A stretch of DNA of 64,000 bases, taken from Ambrosia x helenae (taxonomy: Eukaryota > Streptophyta > Magnoliopsida > Asterales > Asteraceae). A program made the translations under genes and the position numbers. Positions 10,638 through 23,188 of the stretch are shown here, in pieces (within the stretch, counting starts at the first letter, position 1; each line of letters opens with the position of its first letter). Where the stretch lies: positions 41,610,238-41,674,237 of the forward strand of contig CM061226.1 of assembly GCA_030844895.1 (NCBI GenBank), given 5' to 3'. The notes beneath the pieces were generated by a model, which searched no databases, was not told the origin of the DNA, and saw nothing but the letters and a program-made list of their open reading frames with translations.

Positions 10638-12357
10638 GGTTTAGGTTCTTGTAAAAAATCATTTTTTTGTGAGAAGTGTGAGAACCGATCTTAGAGTGAC
10701 ACGTGGCAGCCAGTTTTTTTAATTAGAAGGGCATCATTGTAATTTGGGTTGTTAATCTTATTTTAGGAAATAATTGTCTAATTAATTTTTGTTATTAAAT
10801 ATGAGTTTTATTAGGGATTTTTTCTTTTGAATTAAAACGAATTTTACTAAATTCTTTGATAAAGAATTATTTTGCACATATTATCATTCATATTCAACTA
10901 CATCGATTATCCAAATATCATATTGTGGTGTTTTACGTTCATACTAGGGGTGTTTTAAATGAATGTGTTTATTCATTTGTCATATTTATGTGTTGTTTCA
11001 ACCAGAATGTGTTTTACGTTCATACCATGTGTTTTATTAACATATTCTCAACTTTGTGTTTTAACAGTCCCGTGTGTTTTATCATCTTCTTCATAATCCA
11101 GTGTGTTTTATCTTCATCATACACAAATCAGCAACACATTAAAAAACACACTAGATTTTACTTTAAAACACAACTATACATCCATTTAAAACGTGTTTTA
11201 AATTCAAAAAACACTAAACTACACAAAAATTCTTTGAACATAAAACACAACAATAAACAAATGTAAAAAATAATCCACCATGAAACACACTGATCCATTA
11301 TCACCGGAAGAGAAAGGGAGAATCTCAAAGCTGCCACGTATCTATTTACTTGCAACCGAAGAATTGTTTAGAAGTAAAAAGCTTATGTAATTTTTGTTTA
11401 TAGAAATTTGAGATATAATAAAAATCAATGAGTATGCATAAGGGTATGGGAATATTCTGGCCATAAACCCACCAATAGGGCTGGCATAATAGGTTACACG
11501 AATCTGTTAAGACACGAACCTGTTAAGACACAAACACGAAACTTGTAAACACGAACACGACACGAAATCTAATCGTGTCATTTTTTTCAAACACGAACAC
11601 GAACCTGTGTATAACAGGTTAACACGATAAGACACGACAAGACACGATAAGGAACACCTACTAAAATAAGTTAACACGACAAAACACGATAAGACACGAC
11701 AAGACACGATAACACACGATAAGACACGGCAAGACATGATAAGAAACACGATAAGGCACAACAAGACCTGTTAAGACACGTACACGATAAGACACGAACA
11801 CGAAACAGGTAAACACGAACACGACACGAAAATAAACAGGTCTTAACGTGTCGACCTGTTATAGACACGAAACCTGATAAGGCCAAACACGAAACCTGTT
11901 AAAATCGTGTAGGTTCGTATCAGGTTATCGTGTTCGTGTCTAAATTGCCAGCCCTACCCACCAACCATTCATGACCCAAGGAAAAATAATAATACTATTA
12001 AATGGTTTGGGTTTAGCAGCAATAAAAAAAGAACGGAAGTGTAAAACATGGGGCTTTTCAATTGGACTAGAAACATGAGTAGAATGGTGGTAACAATTAC
12101 TTCGGAGAGGAGAAAGAGAGAGATACGAGAGAATTGATTTAATCTTTCCTTTTATTAACAAATTTCAATATATATGTGAATTAAATGTGGGTGACAATTT
12201 TACCTTAATACCCGTCAGCCATCTAATTTATTATTAATAATATAACATTAATTACCAAAATGTCACTCACTTAATCCATACCATAGATTAAGATGATCAA
12301 ATAGCCAAAACACATTCTCACACTTCTCACAAAAAAAACACTTTGTACAGGATCTTG

Positions 12358-12361
<4 letters not shown>
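10638..12361. mobile_element. MULE A, TA-microsatellite-targeted Mutator-like element
   Basis: Inverted ends: left GGTTTAGGTTCTTGTAAAAA with TTTGTGAGAAGTGTGAGAA, right CACACTTCTCACAAA followed by GTACAGGATCTTGACC. Both edges abut (TA)n. A hAT element (11476-11956) is nested inside. The interior near 10930-11250 repeats GTGTTTTA words. The open stretches here are AT-rich and match no protein. A second left end of this family starts at 63647. Assignment to TA-targeting MULEs (MuTAnT-like) is by target and TIR style. Confidence 0.65.
11476..11956. mobile_element. Non-autonomous hAT element made of CGAACACGAC words
   Basis: Terminal inverted repeats TAGGGCTGGCA and TGCCAGCCCTA, with a perfect 8-bp target duplication CCCACCAA at 11468-11475 and 11957-11964, the hAT hallmark. 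The 481-bp body is almost wholly iterations of ACACGA/GACACG/CGTGTC and CCTGTTAAGACACG. No transposase ORF; the Cys/Ser-rich frames on the minus strand are products of the repeat. Confidence 0.88.

Positions 12362-12434
<73 letters not shown>
12362..12434. repeat. (TA)n microsatellite, about 36 units
   Basis: Uninterrupted TA repeats lying exactly between the right end of MULE A and the left end of MULE B. It is the presumed target, and the product, of successive insertions. Confidence 0.97.
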
Positions 12435-12438
<4 letters not shown>

Positions 12439-13269
12439 GAAAGGGATTCTAGAAACCTTCCAAAATGAGAAAACTCATGAAACCCTAACTAGTGGACCAC
12501 AATGCTCCACATCACCCATTAATAAATGTATTATTTTATGCCTTGAGGGCTATATTAGTAATTTTGCTTTTCCCCCCATTTAAAAGTTTGAATCATTTAT
12601 TCTCCCTCCTATATAAACAACCTATCTCTCTCACACACACATACACACTCTCTCTCTCTCTCTCTCTTCTCTTCTCTCTCTCTCTCTAACAATCCAGGAT
12701 GAAGGAAGCTTCATAATATTATCACACCCCTGTTTTAAATCATGGATTAAAAACCAGTTTCTCTCTTTCTCGATTAATAATCAAACAAATCATCACACCC
12801 CTGTTCCTTGTTATCTTCCTAATCGTCTCATCGATCTATGGTCACAGGTATGTAATTAATCACACAATCTTTATTTTTTAATGTTTTTATAAAACAGAGG
12901 GTTAGAGGTTTGGTTCAGAGGATAGTGATTTTGAATTAAAAAAAAAAAGATTAATATAATAATTTTTTGCAGTAAGAAATCCTCCTTTCCCACAAACGTG
13001 TATCTGTTTCAAACTCGTCATTTCCATTTTTTATTAAGGCGGCCCTTGACGGCATTATTTATATATAGAGAGAGAGACTTGGCTAGCCAATGGATGCAAT
13101 TAGATCATATGGGTCTGTTATTGCTATCCCATCACTTAAGATTTCGTCATACTGTAGTTGAGTTTGCTCATTTGATGCTAGAATTACTGTTAAAATTCTT
13201 TTGCAAGTTTCTGCGTTTGTGGATGTAGACCAGGTATTCGATGATATGTCTCAACCAAACTTCTTACTA

Positions 13270-14420
13270 AAATATCTTCATTTTTTGTAATTGAAACCAT
13301 CAAAAAAGATTTTTTTTTTTTGGATGATTGATTATGGAAAACCACTAACATAATATAAAGTGATTTAGGTTTAGAACATAATAAAAACCATCGAAAATAT
13401 ATTATGGTTTCTGTGTTTAGTTAGACTGTTACGTGTGTAGCATATCTTTTTTTCAAAAATATATTATGGTTTCTGTGTTTTAGCATATCAAACTCTGTTC
13501 TCTGTTCACTGCAGATTAGACAAGTGTTGTCTGTGTTTTTCCTGTTACACATGTAATACTCGTGTGTTCTTGCACCATGCCTGTCTATTTTTTTTTCTTT
13601 TTATCATGTATGAGTTTTTTTATGTTACCTATGTCTTATTTACAGAAGAAATGCCCCCTGTTTGAAAAATGCCCCCTGTTTGAAAAATGCCCCCTGTTTG
13701 TTAATTTTTTTTCTGATATATTATAATAATCAAGTTTAGACGTTTGATGTGGCTGTTTTTGTAATTGAAATCATCGAAGACATATCTTTGTGTTTAGTTA
13801 GACTGTTACGTGTGTAGCATATCTTTTTTTCAAAAATATATTATGGTTTCTGTGTTTTAGCATATCAAACTCTGTTCTCTGTTCACTCCAGAGAAGATAA
13901 GTGCTGTCTGTGTTTTTCCTGTTACACATGTAATACTCGTGTGTTCTTGCACCATGCCTGTCTATTTTTTTTCTTTTATCATGTATGAGTTTTTTTATGT
14001 TACCTATGTTTTATTTACAAGAAAAATGCCCCCTGTTTGAAAAATGCCGCCTGTTTGTTAAATTCTTTTTCTGATATATTATAATAATCAAGTTTAGACT
14101 TTTTATTAATCTTTTTTTGTAATTGAAACCATCGAAAAAGATTTTTTTTTTGGATGATTGATTATGGAGTCATTTAGGTTTAGAACATAATAGTAAAATA
14201 ATAGTAAATTTTCTTAGTGTAATCGAAGACATATCTTTGTATAATTTTTGTGTTTAGTTAGACTGTTACGTGTGTAGCATATCTTTTTTTCAAAAAGGTA
14301 TTATGTTTTCTGTGTTTTACCATATCAAACTCTGTTCTCTGTTCATTGCAGATTAGTTAAGTGTTGTCTGTGTTTTCCTGTTACACATGTAATACTCGGG
14401 TGTTACGTGTGTAGCGTATC
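13270..14420 (+). repeat. Tandem repeats of about 300-480 bp with GTTACACATGTAAY palindromes
   Basis: Three degenerate units share TTAGTTAGACTGTTACGTGT, CATATCAAACTCTGTTCTCT and CCTGTTACACATGTAATACT (at about 13420-13570, 13795-13940 and 14250-14395). Each carries the near-palindrome GTTACACATGTAAT, which appears again as GTTACACATGTAAC near 14512. ATGCCCCCTGTTTGAAAA is itself tandemly repeated at 13650-13700. These lie in the intron-like part of MULE B and recur inverted in 23220-23860 and 26440-26740. Confidence 0.75.
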
Positions 14421-14707
14421 TGTTTTGTAGTCAAAGTTTGCTTTCTATACCAGCAAAAAATGGATGCTGGGTGCAGACTACAGCAGTTTGTATGTGTTTC
14501 CAGAAAAAACCCTGTTACACATGTAACAATCGTGTTTTTTCCACCTTTAGTCATAGATTTTTTTTTTTTTTTTTTTTTTGCAGCATTAGTTTTTCTCTGT
14601 TACCTATATGTTTTTAATAGAGAGTAGTTTTTTCCCCTGTTTCATATTTCCATTGTCAACACTTAATCTGCTATAACATACGTTACAGGTCCTGTTTTTG
14701 TCAAAGC

Positions 14708-15320
14708 ATGGATTCCAAGCCCAACACTCCGCCTTGGGAGGTTTTTGAGGGCCGTGACCATCTCATCCCAATTATACACGAGCCACCTGAATATGAACCG
14801 GACATTGCAATTGTACCTGAACCACCCCCACCGGTTGATTTGGTCATCCCTCCTGTCGCAGCCGAACATGAACCCCCCCCCCCCCCCCCCCGTTGCCCCG
14901 GACATTCCGCCATTAGAACCTGTTATATCCGTAGTGCAGGCGGACGATGGGTTTGAAAGTGACGAAAATTTTGATTGGAATGCGGCCTTTGATTACGTCT
15001 TCCCCGAAGAATATCCGCCACCAGAAGACTATATGACACCGGAGGATGATGTGCATGATGTAAATCACACACCTGAATGGGCGGTTGGTTATGAATCAGA
15101 CCTAGGGGCTGAATATGAAGAACCATATGAACCTAAACTTAACAAACCCGTGCTGCCGTTCACGTATCCGGGAGGTGGGCGTATTAGGGCTGAATGGGAG
15201 GGTATAGGTTATACTGAGGAACAGTGGGCTTTTTATGCAAAGTATGGTTATTGGATGCCGTCAGCTACTGTTGGTTGCAGTGCGGGATGCCGGGGTTATT
15301 GCATGCATGGTGGTGTATGA
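14708..15320 (+). pseudogene. MULE B-encoded acidic, proline-rich protein, frame broken at a poly-C run
   Basis: Starts ATG (MDSKPNTPPWEVFEG), a proline-rich stretch (PEPPPPVDL), then an acidic part (DENFDWNAAFDYVFPEEY, EEYPPPEDYMTPEDDV) and an aromatic C-terminus with GYTEEQWAFYAKYGYWMP ending in CMHGGV. A run of 19 C at 14873-14891 shifts the frame: codons before it are in one frame and those after in another, where 18 or 21 C would keep it open. The inverted copy at 22592-23188 has no poly-C but an in-frame stop. I do not recognise the family and assign no function. Differences between the copies are spread, yet most of the protein is conserved, which suggests past constraint. Confidence 0.6.
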
Positions 15321-15999
15321 ATCTTTAATTGTATGTTTTGTTGTTGATACAGTTTCATTGTAATATATTTCTTGACTAGTATGTTTTAGGCGGATGAACA
15401 ATATGATGTATCGCTTTTTTTAGTAGTATGTTTTCTGCAAGGTTTTTGTAATGTAATGCAATGTAGTACTAATTTCACATGAATCTTAAAAGTAGTGAAT
15501 ATCAAAAAATAACCATATGGACCTTTCGTTACGTATGCAACAACTCTGGTGCTGGTACAGTAAAACCAAAACAAACATGTTGTAATAAAAAAATTAACAG
15601 GTTAGGATTTTTCTAAATTAATATAAAACTATCGTGACGGATTTTACGTACGTAACACTGCGTATGTTACATATGTAACTCGGGCATCTGACAATTTATA
15701 TAACAATGTGAAAAAAGTAAGAGAGAGATGATGTGATGGGGGTGTCATATCAGCTTTTGTCAGCCTCTTTTTCAGAAAAACCAAATTACCCTACTACCCT
15801 TTCTTGTCCTTTATCACATATTTAATTAAATTAATATTATAGAAAAAATGGTGACCATAGATTAAATGGATGGATGGCTAGGATTTAGTTTCCAAGGTTT
15901 ACTCATTTTGAAGGGTTTTTATTATAACCCTCCCCTATATATATATATATACTAGTAAGAAGCCCGCGCGATGCGGCGGCGGTGGTAATCTTCATTGCG

Positions 16000-17870
16000 G
16001 TACTTGTTTTCTATAAGTTTATCGACTGTCTTGTGAAATATTGTATAATACTTAAGTTAGTTAATATTACATGTTACAACTCAATTAAGTTAACTTATCA
16101 ATCCTCACGAGCTACATTCGACGTGTGTCTTTATTTTTATGTATATTGGAGATGAATAAATGAATAGACGTACATTTTTATCAAGCAATATTAGGAATGG
16201 TCTTCTTTCACCGGCCCCTGACCATATTAAATTGCCCAAACAAAATAGCAGTATACCAATCTCTATGCTACGTGAAACCCAAGAAATTTTCAACAATGTC
16301 ACGGTTTTCCATTATCGATTCTATCACACGTTATTGTATGATTTATGATCTTCACATAGAAAACGTAGGTAATTGGTTGTATGTTATGTTTCATCAACGA
16401 TGTTGTTGTGATCATTATGAAATTCATTTACTAATACTATGGTGTGGTATATTAGGATACTAACCCAACTCACCTTTGGGAAAAATAAAGAACAAGATAA
16501 TGGATCGTAACAACTATAGTATGACTGAACATTTTGGGTATGTTCAGACCTATCGTACACAGAAATACTTCTTTTGTTCGAAGTAATACTATCATTACCT
16601 TCAACCCAAATACCAACAACCCAAATGATGGTAAATAAAAAGTAAGCAAAATAATCTATACTAAATATATGTTACGTTAGAATAACTGAAATAAAATAAT
16701 GGTATCTTAAACCTCGGAAGTGGTTGGTTGGTTGTACAGCCTCTGGTCAAGTTCCACTGAAGCATTCAAAGTAACTCTGTAGTTGTCTAAAGGTCATAGT
16801 TCAGCAAGACTTCGAAATGTGTCAACATATGGGTTTGTAGAAAGAACACATGTCAACATCTCAGTAATATTTCGATCAAGATTTGTTCATTGGAGTCTAT
16901 GATCTAACTTAGTGTATGGATCATAAAAAATATAATTGTAAATTAAAATATTTTATGCAGTTGCGTCTTGAAGATCCAAAAAAAATGATACCGTCCGTTT
17001 TTTCGGTTACACATGACAGTCCGACCAACAAGATCTACAATAACCATAAGTGTTCTTATTAGGCGAAGTTATCTATCATATATCACAAAAATAGATAGAT
17101 CGAGAAACGTACACGTACTAACAATTAACTTTTGGTGTCTTCTATCATACTTAAGAATCTAAATATAAGAAACTAATGGATGTAGATAAAACCCTCTCGA
17201 AACCGGAGTTTGAAACGGAATAAGTTTAGTGTCTTCAACGATTACAATCTTTAACTCCCCAAAGCAAGATGCACTTTTCATGCCTAAATCATTAGTAGTA
17301 ATCCCACAAAGACGTATATTTTTAAAATATCAATAATCATTTGCTTTTTATATTTTCAATATAAAAAGTTGTTGTAATAATGTGAAGACATATTTTTCTT
17401 AAAGAAAATGATTATAGACATATTAAAACCCATAAAAGTACCTCAAATTTACAAGATGTTCATCTTTTTTTATTTTTTATTTACGGGTTTCATATGGCAC
17501 TAATCCTAGTTGATCATTAAATATAAGACATCTCATCAGCAAAAATAATTTGAGTAAATATCAACAAAATTTAAAAAATGTATATAATTTAAATATTATA
17601 AATCATATGGTAATAGGTTTCTCAAATAATTGTACTAAAAAATACAAAGTCATTAACTAAATTAAATTTCTTGTTACTTAGCTACAAAGATGTGTCGACA
17701 TTGTGCGCCCTTATGTTCCTTGAAAATATCTATAATTTGTTGTCATTTTTAAGTTTTATTAACATAAAACTCTAATCAATATTTTTCTAAACTAAGCCAA
17801 TATGTTGCTTTGATCTTTTTTTGAACCCTTGAGATCAAGGTTTGAAGACCGGTTCAGACAGGGATATCTG
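16000..17870. other. Helitron interior, AT-rich, no gene recognised
   Basis: Both strands show only short open stretches. The frames at 16105-16463 overlap on both strands, match no family known to me and have no splice or start support. Nothing else structured was seen. Confidence 0.5.
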
Positions 17871-17871
17871 A

Positions 17872-17950
17872 TCAGCTTGGTTTAAAAAAGCGTGAGGCGC
17901 TTTGAGGCGTTTAGGTCCCAAAGGCCGAGGCGTAAGGCGCAAGGTGAGAG
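17872..17950. repeat. GAGGCG-type repeat end
   Basis: GGTTTAAAAAAGCGTGAGGC followed by several AGGCG words, an isolated end of the repeat described at 19400-19785. Confidence 0.5.
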
Positions 17951-18179
17951 CTCCCATATAATACGTACCACAACCTTAATCTTTAAATACCAAAAAATAT
18001 GTTAATAAATAGAGCTGAATATAATTTAGTAACTCCACATATAACTAAACAAACTTAATGTCCCACCAATTAAGTTTTATATTCAATCAAAAGAGCTTAA
18101 AAGAAAGAAAAAAAAAAGCAAAAACATAACTTAACACACAAAACATAAAGAAAAAAAGAAAAAAATTCGAAAAACTAAA

Positions 18180-19090
18180 ACTCAAAACACCACTTGTTTT
18201 GTTCCTTCTTTGTACTTCCATGCTTATTCCTAGCTTCTTGCTAGGTCAGCAGGTTTTCCTTTTAAATTCAAGTGTTGTTCTTCATAAGAGAGATGGCCGA
18301 TTGACTCTTCATAAATCTGTGATCAGCATTGTGGGCAGAAAAACCTATAAAACAGTGTAAGCAGACCATTTGGCAGTGTGACATGCCCGTTGCAGTCTTT
18401 CACAATTTTGGGAACTCAGTTTGAGCCACACCATTTCTACAGCATGCACTTTTTCACCATTCTGTACCCTCTGCACACTCTTTCACCATTTCTACAATGT
18501 TAAAAGGAATCAAATCTCTTATTTCAAAAGCAAGCAATACCTATTGGCTTAAAACATAACTATTACCCATCTATTTGTAAAAAAATAAAATGGAAGATAA
18601 TTAATATTGAAATTAGTAAATTTATATTATTGGCAGTGCATCTAGCATGTAAAGGCATGGCATCTAGTATAAATTTATATTATTGAAGTTTGCTGCTAGC
18701 ATTGCACAAAAGTACAAATGTTTCGTAAATAGCAAATTCTATCATAATATACAATTTAGATTCTTAAAAATAATTCATGTCCAAGCCTGAAGTTTGTTTG
18801 TCAAAATAATGTTGTGGACTAATGCATTTTCTTTAATTATCATTTAACTAATCCAACATTTATTATAAATTGTGGACTGATAAAGATTCACAACTCAAAA
18901 AGATGGTGTAACCTGATATTTTTGTTATTCCACATTCATGAACGACAAAAAGGACTTGAGTTAATTAGCAAAGATATGATACCTGGTATAATGTTCTGCA
19001 CCATATAGAAGTCCTTATGGATGTGGCAGACTTAGCTCTCATTTGCATTCACGCTCCATTGGATGTGCTTTCTGTGCTAAAAGGTTATAG
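18180..19090 (-). other. Possible captured gene fragments inside the Helitron
   Basis: On the minus strand the region 18270-18500 and 18990-19080 has mixed base composition unlike its AT-rich surroundings, with short open segments (for example ADHRFMKSQSAISLMKNN). I cannot name a source gene. Helitrons often carry host exons, so capture is plausible but unproven. Confidence 0.25.
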
Positions 19091-19399
19091 TATTAGATAA
19101 TCATATGTTTGTCAGTAGATTTTAGTTATTAAAGAAAGCAATAGATAAACATGACCAAAAGATACATCTTTGTAAAGAAAAACAGAGATGGATTACGAAA
19201 TGCAAAGAATTCACATATCAGTTTAAAAAGGTGGAAAATATTTAACTTTAGCTTACTGTCAAATAATACTAAAACTGATTATTTGACTCCTACACAATAA
19301 GAAGCACAATCCATCGTTCCAAATTCTTAAAAAAAATATTATTGTTGTGACATTAAGTTTTAAATACATACGTATTAATTTGTTACAATAACTCAAACC

Positions 19400-19785
19400 A
19401 TGGTTTAAAAAAATGGGGTGGCATGCGCCTCAAGGCGAAACGCTAAGAAAACGAATCTGAGGCACGCCTCATGGGGTTCAGATTGTACATACGCCTGTAA
19501 GGGTTGAGGCGCTAAGAAAATGTGCGCCTCGGGTGGTTTAGGCTGTTTTGATGTGTTTTTTTTTTTTTTGGCGTTTTAACTTTTTGGGTCAATTATTTTA
19601 TTTTTGATGTGTGTTTTTGATATTTTAGACTTTTCTAGGTCAATTATCTTATTTTTTATAAGATACATAATTTTTATATTTATTTTTTGACTGCGCCTCG
19701 GGCTTACGCCTCAGTTCGCCTCAAGGCTTACGCCTCATGAGGCGAGGGGAAACGCCTCGAGGCTTGTTACCATTCTTTTAAACTT
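19400..19785. repeat. GAGGCG/CGCCTC foldback repeat element
   Basis: Left part GCGCCTCAAGGCGAAACGC, right part CGCCTCATGAGGCGAGG and GAAACGCCTCGAGGC. Edges are GTTTAAAAAAATGG and CCATTCTTTTAAAC as inverted ends. Outside them lie near-direct repeats ACTCAAACCATG (left) and ACTCAAATCATG (right), a possible target duplication with one mismatch. Class unknown. Similar words occur in PP2C introns 1 and 2. Confidence 0.5.
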
Positions 19786-20479
19786 TGACTCAAATCATGT
19801 TACCTGATTTGTAAGGTGAATGATACTATACGCAAGATCTTCATTTAGTGATACATAAAATGGAGGCCCAAGCATTAATCTGATGCTGCAGAAGTATTAA
19901 AAGATAAAATATTAGCAGCCATATAATTTTATGTAAATCATCAGTTAATGAAACATCTCCCATACTTGTTTGAAATGGCTATTAAATTGTTCTTTATGCG
20001 GCTGAGAAGATCGATGTTAAGTTTCCGCTTCCTGCTTAAAAAATAAAAATAAGATATAAAATAGAACTAACCATTCGACCCGTATTATAGAAGTCACAAG
20101 GTACATAAAACCCATATGAGTCATATGACCTGTATCTTATTGGGGTCGATAATATAATCTTATGCTCAACATGACATGTATCTGGTGTGTTAGTAAATAT
20201 TTGAGACTGCGTCATATGACCCGCATGACCATACATTGGTTAATTACTGAACAATGAGATCAAGAACTGATCAAAATAGTTCAGGTATTATGCTGCACCT
20301 GTTTTTATTTAATGATTCATGTCATTTTGTTATTAATAATATGCACGGCTTACGTTACATGTGCATAATCAGTCGCTCAGTCACAAACCTGTTTGCGCTC
20401 GTGTGTAAATGGATAATGAATAGTGTAATTAAATAAAAGCCAAATTTCTTAGTAGTCCTTCAATGCACGTTATTAGATA

Positions 20480-21180
20480 TTCCATATTTGACAAAAGGAG
20501 GTTGTTGGAATTACCTTGGGTCATCAAAACCTACATCAACCACCATCTACACTCTATAGCCAAGAACTCTTATCTGTTGCTACCATGTGCATATCAAGTG
20601 TCATTTGATATTGTTTCTCTGTTTAACAAAAACTGCAGAACAGAATTTTAATTAATGGTCAAATGAAATACCTTTTGTAACACAGAAAATGTTGAACACG
20701 AACCTTATTAATGTATGCTCGCTCATAGAATTCGAGAACATACAATATAATACACACACATAAATCTAATTACACTCTATAGTGCTTTTTATGTGATAAG
20801 AACTAATTAATTAGTTAATGTTGACCAACAAACCCCAAAAACTAAGGGTGTCGACCTAATTAATTAAATTTGATTATAAAACCCCAAAAACTCACGTTTC
20901 ATAATATATAAAATTTAAGATTGATTTTACCTCAGCCAAGCATTGTCTGGACTGTAGTCAAAAAACTCAAGACTTGAAAGTAGAACCCGAGATCTGCAAG
21001 TTTAGAGAAACACAAACATCAGATTCAATAACTAAAGCGTGTGACTTAAACAAATCAAAAAGAGGTTGTTGGACTTACCTCAGGTTGCCGGAAACCTACC
21101 TCAACCACCATCTCCAGTCGGGAACCGCCTCCGTTGCCACCGATCTGGAACCCTAGAGCAAGAAATGTGGATCTAGAACC
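20480..21180 (-). other. Duplicated exon-like segment captured in the Helitron
   Basis: Two related minus-strand segments begin ATGGTGGTTGA(G/T)GTAGG: near 21110-21065, ending at a strong GTAAGT donor, and near 20550-20505. The first reads MVVEVGFRQPE, the second MVVDVGFDDP. CCCTAGAG and GATCTGG words around 21150-21300 look like a 5' UTR. The source gene is not recognised. Two copies inside one Helitron suggest capture followed by internal duplication, or capture from a gene family. Confidence 0.35.
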
Positions 21181-21521
21181 CTAGAGCCAAAAAAATACCG
21201 ATATGCTTGACACTACACACCGTCATCATTAGATCTGGTGACAACTTGCTCATGCATCACTGATTAGCAGCTAGAAACCCTAGAGTAAAAAATCGCCAGA
21301 GAAAAGGGTGACATTTGTAGACATGATTCCAAAAGAAACCCTAATGTAATGTAATACCTGCTTTTTTACTCCTCTTATTGTGACCAAAAACCCTAAAATG
21401 ACACAAAAACAAAACGATAATCATATTTGTACCTCAGTGGCTGAGTACAGATGTTGCTGAACCAAATTTGTACCATCGATCTGGTGAAATCCTAGTGAAA
21501 TTGCCTTGATGTTCTTGAATC

Positions 21522-21522
21522 T

Positions 21523-21581
<59 letters not shown>
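21522..21581. repeat. (AG)n microsatellite
   Basis: About 30 AG units with one AT interruption near the start, inside the Helitron. Confidence 0.95.
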
Positions 21582-21584
<3 letters not shown>

Positions 21585-22591
21585 GGCAGATAATGATATC
21601 TAAAGAATGAAACCCGAATATGTGTATCCGTGTTGTTTTTTTCTTAGGCTTAGGAGGCTTGTACATGATGCATCTAAGCTTGCACTTAAGAGTTTTTATG
21701 CATTGGATCATTGTACAACATGCTTTCAAGGCTTGTAAAGTGGCAAATGACCATTTCTGCCCTTCCTATATGCTTATTAATATAGTATAGATATATATAT
21801 ATATATATAGGGGATGGTTATAATAAAAAACCCTCCAAAATGAAGAAACCTTGTAAACTTCATCTCTACCATCCATTCTACTTGATCAATGGTCAACATT
21901 AAAAGTGAATATTATATTGATACAAGATGACAAAAAGGTTAGAATGGTAATTTGCACCTTCTTCTCTCTATCAAATCAATCATCCCCCCCCCCTCTCTCT
22001 CTCTCTTTCTCTCACTAATCTCTATTTCCAACATTCTCTCTCACACTTTTTTCTTGATAAAATCAGATTTTTAGTGATTAAAATAAAACTATTTTATTTA
22101 TCAATAAAGCATAATCGGATTCACAGATTCATATTATTGTGCCAGCACCAGTGTTGTACGTACGTAAAATCCGTCACGACGTTTTATATTAATTTAAAAA
22201 AATCCTGACTTGTTAATTTTTTTTTATTACAACATGTTTGTTTTGGTTTTATTGTACCAGCACCAGAGTTGTTGCATACGTAACGAAAGGTCCATATGGT
22301 TATCTTTTTTAATATTCACTACTTTTAAGATTCATATGAAATTAAGATTCAGCTGACAACATGAAAATTATATTACAATGAAACTGTTCTAGGTTTGTAA
22401 CATATGTTAAGATTCATCAGCCGATATCATTTTTGTTAAGTAGTGCTGCATTGCATGACAGTACAAAAAACATACTACTAAAAAAAAGCTATACATCATA
22501 TTGTTCATCTGCATAAAACATACTAATCAAAAAATATATTACAGTGAAACTGTATCAACAACAAAACATAGAATTAAAGATTCATACCCCG

Positions 22592-23188
22592 CCCTTGCAT
22601 GCAATAACCCCGACATCCCGCACTGCAACCAACAGTAGCAGACGGCATCCGATAACCATACTTGGCATAAAAAGCCCACTGTTCCTCGGTATAACCTATA
22701 CCCTCCCATTCTGCCCTAATACGCCCACCTTCCTAAGACGTAACCGGCAGCACAAGTTTGTTAAATTTAGGTTCATATAGTTCTTCATATTCAGCCCCTA
22801 GGTCTGATTCGTAACCAACAGCCCATTCAGGTGTGTGAATTACATCATGCAAATCATCCTCCGGTGTCATATAGTCTTCTGGTGGCGGATATTCTTCGGG
22901 GAAAACGTAATCAAAGGCCGCATTCCAATCGAAATCTTCGTCGCTTACAAAACCATCGTCCGCCTGCACTACGGGTATAACCGGTTCTAATGGCGGGATT
23001 TTCGGGGCAACGCGGGGGACGGGTTCATGTTGGGCTGCAACAGGAGGGATATCCAATTCAACCGGTGGGGGTGGTTCAGGTGCAAATGCAATGTCCGGTT
23101 CATTTTGAGGTGGCTCGTGTACAATTGGGATCAGATGGTGACGGGCCTCAAAAACCTCCCAAGGCGGAGTGCTGGGGTTGGAATCCAT
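22592..23188 (-). pseudogene. Second copy of the MULE B acidic, proline-rich ORF, with one in-frame stop
   Basis: Starts ATG at 23188 (MDSNPSTPPWEVFEARHH) and runs 151 codons through PVIPVVQADDGFVSDEDF and EEYPPPEDYMTPEDDL to LPVTS, then TAG at 22733. The same frame continues (RAEWEGIGYTEEQWAFYAKY, GYRMPSATVGCSAGC) to TAA at about 22587. Apart from that stop and the poly-C region it is colinear with the copy at 14708-15320. The family is unknown to me. A shorter protein ending at the TAG could still be made. Confidence 0.6.

Larger units (their letters stand above)
12436..15935 (+). mobile_element. MULE B, Mutator-like element carrying a conserved ORF
   Basis: A 3.5-kb element between (TA)n tracts. 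Left end GGGGAAAGGGATTCTAGAAA, then CCTTCCAAAATGAG; right end GGTTTACTCATTTTGAAGGG and ends CCCTCCCC. Inside the left end lies a promoter-like TATATAAAC at about 12611, a CT-rich leader with (TC)n at 12649-12688, a donor at 12847 (ACAG|GTATGT), a repeat-rich intron-like region and an ORF exon after the acceptor at 14688. An inverted relative is at 21810-29464. No transposase is present. Confidence 0.7.
15952..21791 (-). mobile_element. Large non-autonomous Helitron, 5.8 kb
   Basis: Read on the minus strand it begins TCTATACTATATTAATAAGC (21791 downward) and ends with a GC-rich hairpin (CGCCGCATCGCGCGG), CTTCTTACTAG and a following T. The flanking bases are A and T inside (TA)n, as required for A^T insertion. 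No Rep/helicase ORF was seen. The interior holds GAGGCG repeats, an (AG)n tract and pieces that look like captured exons. It lies between the two MULE B copies. Confidence 0.78.

Noticed and set aside
10856..11266. 136-codon AT-rich frame in MULE A
   Set aside because: Composition-driven, with GTGTTTTA repeats; no domain or splice support.
11507..11886. Cys/Ser/Val-rich open frames on the minus strand
   Set aside because: They are translations of the CACGA repeat of a hAT element; any frame of this repeat is open.
14663..14913. Glycine-rich frames antisense to the MULE B ORF
   Set aside because: They mirror the proline and poly-C codons of the plus-strand ORF.
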